From assembly GCA_964463485.1 (NCBI GenBank), contig CAYXDO010000018.1, forward strand, positions 37,184 to 101,183: 64,000 bases of DNA, in the 5' to 3' direction. The notes below the pieces were generated by a model. It saw nothing but the letters and a program-made list of their open reading frames with translations. It made no database searches and had not been told where the DNA came from. Each line of letters starts with the position of its first letter. The first letter of the stretch is position 1. Positions 59,279-64,000 of the stretch are shown in pieces. The position numbers and the translations under genes were made by a program. This DNA comes from CAYXDO01 sp964463485. GTDB lineage: Bacteria > Myxococcota > Kuafuiibacteriia > Kuafuiibacteriales > Kuafuiibacteriaceae.

Positions 59279-59302
59279 TTGGCGGGGTGGACGGGACTCG
59301 AA
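59279..59302. repeat. Right attachment-site copy within a tRNA 3'-end fragment
   Basis: Identical to 12381-12404. Here tRNA-like sequence continues to 59311, so that the minus strand reads GGCCGCGGGTTCGAGTCCCG and then TCCACCCCGCCA, a full T-arm, acceptor strand, discriminator and CCA. The matching 5' acceptor strand GGGGTGG is not found further right, so the tRNA is not complete here. Confidence 0.8.
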
Positions 59303-59553
59303 CCCGCGGCCAGGGCCCCGTCGAATCACTAGGCGGAACCGACGCTTTCGACAATTTAGTCAATGTCTTCCAGTAGTTGAGCAACCGTTCCGTCCCGACT
59401 CGTTCCGTCAAGTTCCGTTCGACTCCGCAGGCGCATGACACCAGAATGACACCGAGAAGATGGAGATGGCCGTTTCAGGGCGTGTCGACTTCGCATCGTC
59501 ACCGAACAGGACGAACGGGCTTCTCTTTTTCGGCCACGGCACTACGCTACGCC

Positions 59554-60303
59554 GTGGGCGTTTCCAGACCCATCCTGACGCGGCTGGGAATTGTAGGTGT
59601 GTTAGCGTGTCCGTCCTGCGGTGTACGAGACGCATGGACGCCATACCCCCAATGGGGCTTGACAGAACTCTGCTATATCGGGTTTTCATTGGCCCTCTTG
59701 TTGTATTGCCTCCCTATAGGAGATTACATCCATGCCAAGTTTTACCGGATCAAATGGTCATCAGATGTCGACGTGTCAAGATGCCTTCGCTGCGCTCAAC
59801 CCGGAGGTCTGCGCCTGAAAAGGGCTTCACTCTCAACTCCCGTTGCGGTCGTTGGCTGGGTTCTCGTGGTTTTCTCTGTGCTTGGTATGTGGCGTGGGGT
59901 TACATGGTGCGCTCAGATCGGCGAAGCAAGTCAAGTCGCAGAAATCGGCCTTACCCGACAACAAATCCAGAGGTTCGCGGAATCGCCTATATTCGCGAGC
60001 CACGAATTAAGTGAGCGAGGTCTAACGAGGTCTCAGGAGGATCTAGTCGACTCCTTTCTCTTTTATCACGGAAGAGCCGCCCAGTTGCGGATGCTGGTAC
60101 TCCCTACGAGCCTCGCCACATCGGTAGCAGTTCTCGTTGGAAGCTTCGTAACCGGAACGCTCGCGTGGATTCTGCTCCGAATAAGGTGGTTGATTGTTTG
60201 CTCACTCTGCAACGCGGTGCACGCCAAAGTGAGGATAGCTTCGGAAAACGAGATGCTTTCAACAGAACGACGCACGGAAAGCATGTCGAGAAGGGATCGT
60301 TGA
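59554..60303 (+). CDS. Hypothetical membrane protein with Cys motifs
   Basis: About 249 residues from GTG 59554; longer starts (59377, 59446) add Arg/Ser-rich sequence and seem less likely. ACPSCGV and RCLRCAQPG form a zinc-ribbon-like pair, interrupted by a membrane helix (LCYIGFSLALLLYCLPIG); further helices lie at VAVVGWVLVVFSVLGMW and LATSVAVLVGSFVTGTLAW, and CSLCNAV is near the end. The first gene outside the right att. Function unknown. Confidence 0.5.
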   Translation: MGVSRPILTRLGIVGVLACPSCGVRDAWTPYPQWGLTELCYIGFSLALLLYCLPIGDYIHAKFYRIKWSSDVDVSRCLRCAQPGGLRLKRASLSTPVAVVGWVLVVFSVLGMWRGVTWCAQIGEASQVAEIGLTRQQIQRFAESPIFASHELSERGLTRSQEDLVDSFLFYHGRAAQLRMLVLPTSLATSVAVLVGSFVTGTLAWILLRIRWLIVCSLCNAVHAKVRIASENEMLSTERRTESMSRRDR

Positions 60304-60315
60304 GAATGATGAATC

Positions 60316-60728
60316 GTCGGGATGATGTCGTCGGGATGATGTCGTCGGGATGATGTCGTCGGGATGATGTCGTCGGGATCGTCGGGATCGTCGGGATCGT
60401 CGGGATCGTCGTCGCGATGATGTCGTCGGGGATGACTTGTCGTCGGGATGACTTGTCGTCGGGATGACTTGTCGTCGGGATGACTTGTCGTCGGGATGAN
60501 NNNNNNNNNNNNNNNNNNNNNNNNNNNNNNNNNNNNNNNNNNNNNNNNNNNNNNNNNNNNNNNNNNNNNNNNNNNNNNNNNNNNNNNNNNNNNNNNNNNC
60601 TTGTCGTCGGGGAAGATGAAGTCATTTCTGACATCATCCGGACGACATCAATGACATCACCAACATTGATGACAACATATCTAACTCATCCCGTCACCAC
60701 CGTCTGGGTGACTTGTCGTCGGGATGAT
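60316..60728. repeat. Low-complexity tandem repeats around an assembly gap
   Basis: Three short unit types follow each other: four copies of GATGATGTCGTCGGG (15 bp), four of ATCGTCGGG (9 bp), then at least four of GATGACTTGTCGTCGGG (17 bp) running into the gap. CTTGTCGTCGGGG resumes after it and one more unit lies at about 60709-60727. The true copy number is unknown. Confidence 0.85.
60500..60599. other. Assembly gap (100 N)
   Basis: Exactly 100 undetermined bases inside the repeat array, the conventional placeholder for a gap of unknown size. Distances across it are not reliable. Confidence 0.98.
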
Positions 60729-60785
60729 GTGCCCCGCTGGGTGCAGGGGGTTGACAGGCTCGGCCCGCACGACAAGGATGTTCGA

Positions 60786-61571
60786 GTGAACGAACTGCTC
60801 GCCGAGGGCGGCCTTGTGCTGGCCGGAGCGTTGTCCGCGAAAGAGGTAGCAAAACTCACGGGCGACCTGCTCAGCGCACTCGTGCTGCCGACTGCACAAC
60901 GTCTCGGACTCGTGGGTCCAAAACTTATCGACTTTGCGGGCGAGAATCTTCTCCGTTTTGCGAAAAGAACTCAAGAACGTTTGGGTTCTCGTCTCGGATC
61001 TGAGTACGTACATCCGACGGTCGCGACCACTGCCCTACTCAAAGCGTCCCTGGAAGATGACGAGGGCCTTCAGGACATGTGGGCCGGGTTGTTGGCATCA
61101 GCCGCCGATTCAACGGGGAAAGATCGAAGCGTTCTGCCCCTGATGAACGTACTGGCCGAACTGTCGCCCGGACAGGCTGCTTTGCTTGCAGACGTGGTGA
61201 GGTCCGCTGAACTTCGCTGCGAGAATGGACGTGTCCGTCTTGCGTTGGATGAAGGTGCAGCCGAGGCGAGAACGGAACACAGTACGCACTATACTTTCGA
61301 TCGCCTGTCCAAGCTCTTCAGCTACACCGACACTCATCAACTCACGTTCGAGTTGCAGGCTCTTCTCATGCGCAGTCTACTCGTGGAGGGCCACATGATT
61401 ACGGGCGGCGTTTTTTTCGACGATCCCGGAAACCAAATGATCGACCTCGATATCAGTCGCGGTGTCGCCCTTCGCCCATCCTCCTCCGGGTTATTGCTCT
61501 ATGCTCGATGCATGGGCCATCGAGATGTCCTTGGCTACTACGACGCTCCTTTGAGGGCGAAATCGGAATAG
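60786..61571 (+). CDS. DUF4393/Abi-alpha-like protein
   Basis: About 261 residues from GTG 60786; the frame is open upstream into the repeats, so the start is uncertain. LVLPTAQRLGLVGPKLIDFA, NLLRFAKRTQERL, YVHPTVATTALLKASLEDDE and LQDMWAGLLASAAD are the marks of the DUF4393 (Abi-alpha) family, linked to phage abortive infection in some hosts. The C-terminal part TFDRLSKLFSYTDTHQLTFE is helical. The 234 bases after it contain no supported gene. Confidence 0.7.
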   Translation: MNELLAEGGLVLAGALSAKEVAKLTGDLLSALVLPTAQRLGLVGPKLIDFAGENLLRFAKRTQERLGSRLGSEYVHPTVATTALLKASLEDDEGLQDMWAGLLASAADSTGKDRSVLPLMNVLAELSPGQAALLADVVRSAELRCENGRVRLALDEGAAEARTEHSTHYTFDRLSKLFSYTDTHQLTFELQALLMRSLLVEGHMITGGVFFDDPGNQMIDLDISRGVALRPSSSGLLLYARCMGHRDVLGYYDAPLRAKSE

Positions 61572-61805
61572 CCCCAGACCGTTGGGCGGTCGAAGGTGCG
61601 AATATCCGCATCGACAAAGTTATCTGCTACGGGGTTTGGAAATGGGTTTCAAAAAATTCACGTAGGTTCAACGCAGCCATTTTGACCCTTGGGTCCCGAT
61701 GGATCGGTTTATCGAGCGGTTCCGTTTTCTTGGGGCGGCTGATTACGCCCTTCGGTCCGAAATACGCTTCGGCTCCAGGCTCGTCAAGGACAGGCGGCAG
61801 ATATC

Positions 61806-62141
61806 ATGTCGGCTTGGGCACTCATCGGGCTCGGAGTCATTTCCGCGGGAGTGCTCGGCGTGTTGCGCCGACTCCAGGACGCCGAAGTGAGTCTTCGAGG
61901 CCGCACGAAGCTCGACCCCGACGAGTTCTTCGTTAAGCATTTCTGGGACTCTCCCGCGACGCGAGATGTTGCAGTCAGGCTTCGCACGATCTTCGAACGT
62001 GTCATCGAAATGGACGTCTCGAATCTTCGCGGACACGACCGCTTCTCCGACGAACTCGTGTTTTTCTGGGCCTCCGACTCGGTAGTGGACGGTGAGATCG
62101 TGACGCTCTCGAAGAGGAATTCAGTCTGGGTTGAAAGTTGA
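61806..62141 (+). CDS. Hypothetical protein with N-terminal membrane segment
   Basis: 111 residues from ATG 61806. ALIGLGVISAGVLGVL is a single membrane anchor; the rest (LDPDEFFVKHFWDSP, VAVRLRTIFERVIEMDVSNL, DELVFFWASDSV) resembles a small acyl-carrier-like or hypothetical cytoplasmic domain. No function recognised. It converges with the minus-strand gene at 62182. Confidence 0.55.
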   Translation: MSAWALIGLGVISAGVLGVLRRLQDAEVSLRGRTKLDPDEFFVKHFWDSPATRDVAVRLRTIFERVIEMDVSNLRGHDRFSDELVFFWASDSVVDGEIVTLSKRNSVWVES

Positions 62142-62181
62142 GGTCGAGGGTAGGATGCATCGGTGAAGCGAGTCGTTTCCG

Positions 62182-63051
62182 TCAAGACGGCTCATCTTCA
62201 CTGGTTCTGCCAGCCGTAGGAAATCTGATGACGTCCCCGTTTTCGAACTCAATTTCCAGCAATTCATACTTTCCGGTGGCAGCGATCCAGAGAAGTTTCG
62301 CCGTTCGGACCTTGCGCTGGTCGCTACTAAGCGCAACGAGTCGATCGTTCGCCAGTTTCATCGCCGCATCAAGAGCGGACTCCGAGAACGAGTCACCAGG
62401 ATCGCAACGCTCGGTGACGAGGTAAATGTTCGTCCGCTTCTCCTGAGCCTGATTGAGCTTGACCTGTTCGATGAGGTCCGTTGCAATTCCTTGCTGCCAG
62501 AGCCTCCGAATTGCCGGAAGCTGGGCTTTGATTCTCGGATATAGCTCCTCTTTCCAAACCGAATCCCAGACGGGCTTTAGGAACCAAGCGGCAAGGTTAC
62601 CAAGCAGGGCCAAAGTGAATGGATCCAGCCCCTTCTTGAGCCATTTACCCACAGCAACAGGATGCTCCTGCTCAAGATACTCGGTAATGAGGGTCTGATT
62701 TCCGTAGTATGGGTACGGCAGGTAGAGGATCACACCTGCTCGTTCTGAGTTGGATGAGAGCCTGACAGTCGATGACCAACTGTAACCTCTGAGATCGGGG
62801 TCTTCGAGAGAAGACTCGGGCAGTTCGATATCGAGGATCAACTTCCAGTTTCCCGGAGAATCGTCAATCGGTACGACTCGGCAGTTTGACAGCGATCCAA
62901 GCGTGCCCTTCGCCATATCGTGGTGAAGGTGGAGCGGCCTGCGCTCGCCGAAGGATGACGCCATGTCGTCGAGGAACTGCTTGTCATATCGCTCACCGTG
63001 TTCGTCGCCAAGCGTAGTCATGAAAGTCTGGTCCTTAAGTATTCGCGTCAT
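62182..63051 (-). CDS. Hypothetical protein downstream of the kinase gene
   Basis: 289 residues from ATG 63051 (GTG/ATG choices further up at 63111 are less likely). FMTTLGDEHGERYDKQFLDD and RPLHLHHDMAKGTLGSLSNC resemble the start of phage prohead-protease-like or capsid-handling proteins; a middle hydrophobic segment (FTLALLGNLAAWFLKPVWDS) and a C-terminal region LLWIAATGKYELLEIEFENG follow. Same strand as the kinase gene, 84 bases downstream, so possibly its partner. No firm family. Confidence 0.5.
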   Translation of the reverse strand: MTRILKDQTFMTTLGDEHGERYDKQFLDDMASSFGERRPLHLHHDMAKGTLGSLSNCRVVPIDDSPGNWKLILDIELPESSLEDPDLRGYSWSSTVRLSSNSERAGVILYLPYPYYGNQTLITEYLEQEHPVAVGKWLKKGLDPFTLALLGNLAAWFLKPVWDSVWKEELYPRIKAQLPAIRRLWQQGIATDLIEQVKLNQAQEKRTNIYLVTERCDPGDSFSESALDAAMKLANDRLVALSSDQRKVRTAKLLWIAATGKYELLEIEFENGDVIRFPTAGRTSEDEPS

Positions 63052-63135
63052 GGAGATCCGTCTCCACGCAACCACACCCTCGTGCCCGCCACAAGCCCCC
63101 GAAACCGCCAATCCTCCGGAATCCAGATCGATAAG

Positions 63136-64000
63136 TCATCGGTTGCTTTTCTGGGCGCTCTCCACATGAGCCAGACCAACCGCCCTATTCATACTCAAAC
63201 GAAGAGCATCTCGGAGCTTCGGCCAACTGGACTCAAACTCTTTGCGGGCCTCGAATTGTGAGGCGTCATGTTTCCCGAGCCCGAACCTCCAACCCGCGAC
63301 GATGCGATTCGCCAACTTAATCTGAGCCTCCATGGGCCCATCCAGCTCGGGCAGGAAAATCGCCGCCGCATCCCAAAGACTAACAAGCTCGTTGATCTGC
63401 TCTCCAGAGTTTTTGAGATACTCGTCGTCGGAGGGCTCACCCGAGAATCGGGCGGGTCGAGTGAGAAGCTCAAGCTGATCTTCGACCCGTCGCAACTTCT
63501 GCCAAGTTTGGCTTATCGAATCCCGGCGAATCTTCCGCAGTTCAGGGTCTTCGAGTGGTGGAGAGTTACTCGGGGAACCAGAGTTCGTGTTCAGAAACGC
63601 GGTTCGATCGAGTGCCTCAACAAATGCAGCCATGGATGCGAAGCGAAGGGCCGGGTCGGACACGACCATTCGACCCAGAAGGGTATTGACCGAATCTAGC
63701 TCTGGACGCCCGAAGACGTTGACCAGGTTCACGCTCGGGTCACGAAAATCCTCACGACGAAACCTTCCGCCACCGGCCAACGCCGTGTAGAGAACTTTTC
63801 CGAGCGAATAGACGTCGAATGCCGGGGTTGGCTCAATTCGTCCTTCCTCTGCTTCGGGCGGCAGATACCAATTGGAGCCCACCTTCTCGTCGAGGCTGGT
63901 CATCGTACTCAGATCTTCATCGTGAGCGATTCCGAAGTCCGCAATCCGGAAGCTGTCAACAATTTTGAGACAAATTCTCACTGCTATTTCTGTGTGACCT
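63136..64000 (-). CDS. Serine/threonine protein kinase, C-terminal part
   Basis: The gene runs off the window. FRIADFGIAHDED (DFG loop), KVGSNWYLPPEAEEG (activation-segment end) and FDVYSLGKVLYTALAGGGRF (helix F) are standard Hanks-type kinase motifs. After the kinase domain comes a helical region (SISQTWQKLRRVEDQLELLT) with no transmembrane segment. Upstream of the DFG the in-frame sequence reads HTEIAVRICLKIV, lacking the HRD-K-N residues, whereas another frame reads HRNSSEN; see findings. Functional state uncertain. Confidence 0.75.
   Translation of the reverse strand, partial: GHTEIAVRICLKIVDSFRIADFGIAHDEDLSTMTSLDEKVGSNWYLPPEAEEGRIEPTPAFDVYSLGKVLYTALAGGGRFRREDFRDPSVNLVNVFGRPELDSVNTLLGRMVVSDPALRFASMAAFVEALDRTAFLNTNSGSPSNSPPLEDPELRKIRRDSISQTWQKLRRVEDQLELLTRPARFSGEPSDDEYLKNSGEQINELVSLWDAAAIFLPELDGPMEAQIKLANRIVAGWRFGLGKHDASQFEARKEFESSWPKLRDALRLSMNRAVGLAHVESAQKSNR

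Larger units (their letters stand above)
12381..59302. mobile_element. Integrative element of about 46.9 kb carrying an Ssp island
   Basis: Bounded by 24-bp direct repeats resembling a tRNA 3' end, with an excisionase-like gene and a tyrosine integrase just inside the right repeat. Contents: a phosphorothioation defence island, a serine recombinase, two VirD4/HerA-like ATPases each paired with a replication-relaxation protein, a primase and a second tyrosine recombinase. No complete conjugation pilus system or relaxase is recognised, so it may be mobilisable, of an unrecognised conjugative type, or composite. Confidence 0.75.

Noticed and set aside
59279..59376. Intact tRNA gene at the right att
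   Set aside because: T-arm, acceptor strand and CCA are present, but no 5' GGGGTGG strand or clear anticodon arm follows within tRNA distance.
60316..60728. Possible CRISPR array or iteron origin
   Set aside because: Units are 9-17 bases, low-complexity and without spacers; no replication gene lies next to them.

Overview
The window is GC-rich bacterial DNA, mostly accessory. Several exported proteins, in particular the 47036-48718 product with its ILAVFDVVDHG and CRDDACQIELG stretches, look like families I associate with Myxococcota and other former deltaproteobacteria. I infer that kind of host only tentatively. Many genes are joined by 4-base ATGA or GTGA overlaps, which helps fix starts and operons.

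Left arm (1-12380): an older, damaged defence region. It holds the end of a nucleotidyltransferase-like gene, a PD-(D/E)XK-like protein shortened by a 43-bp tandem duplication, and an OLD-family ATPase/TOPRIM gene (GajA-like). A UvrD-like helicase (GajB-like) follows, but an IS21-family element (2593-6943) carrying istA, istB, a ParB-like gene and two accessory genes separates the pair. This is a Gabija-type system split by an insertion sequence. Next come a truncated IS256-type transposase ending in an 18-bp repeat array, an excisionase-like/PIN-domain toxin-antitoxin pair, two small hypotheticals and the decayed C-terminus of a tyrosine integrase.

Integrated element (about 12381-59302): a 24-bp direct repeat occurs at 12381-12404 and 59279-59302. 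It reads, on the minus strand, as the 3' end of a tRNA gene (half T-arm, acceptor strand, CCA). An intact integrase plus excisionase lies just inside the right copy, and an integrase remnant lies just outside the left copy, suggesting two elements that used the same site. The element carries four parts. (1) 12836-35046 is a DNA phosphorothioation island: cysteine desulfurase, DUF4007 protein, ATPase and PAPS-reductase-like protein (SspABCD), then SspF/G/H-type restriction genes. These are followed in the same transcript by a double-GHKL histidine-kinase-like protein and a receiver-domain protein, then a phosphorothioation-associated methyltransferase divergent from a conserved minus-strand gene. 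(2) 35187-44534 is a mobility module: large serine recombinase, XRE regulator, replication-relaxation protein, VirD4/HerA-like ATPase, CHC2/TOPRIM primase, SprT-like protein and tyrosine recombinase. (3) 44703-50252 encodes small membrane and exported proteins and an XRE regulator. (4) 50521-59204 is a compact cluster behind a promoter and a hairpin-rich leader: a vWA-like lipoprotein, multi-pass membrane proteins, a 26-codon ORF coupled on both sides, a second ATPase/replication-relaxation pair, winged-helix proteins, excisionase and integrase.

Right flank (59303-64000): a membrane protein, a low-complexity repeat interrupted by a 100-N assembly gap, an Abi-alpha/DUF4393-like gene, two hypotheticals and the C-terminal part of a serine/threonine kinase running off the window.

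How it works together: SspABCD would replace a phosphate oxygen by sulfur on one DNA strand, and SspFGH would attack DNA lacking the mark. The kinase/receiver pair just downstream of sspH is the least explained part of that island. The other strong unknown is the 50521-57923 cluster, which looks like a membrane-linked DNA-handling machine paired with the integrase.
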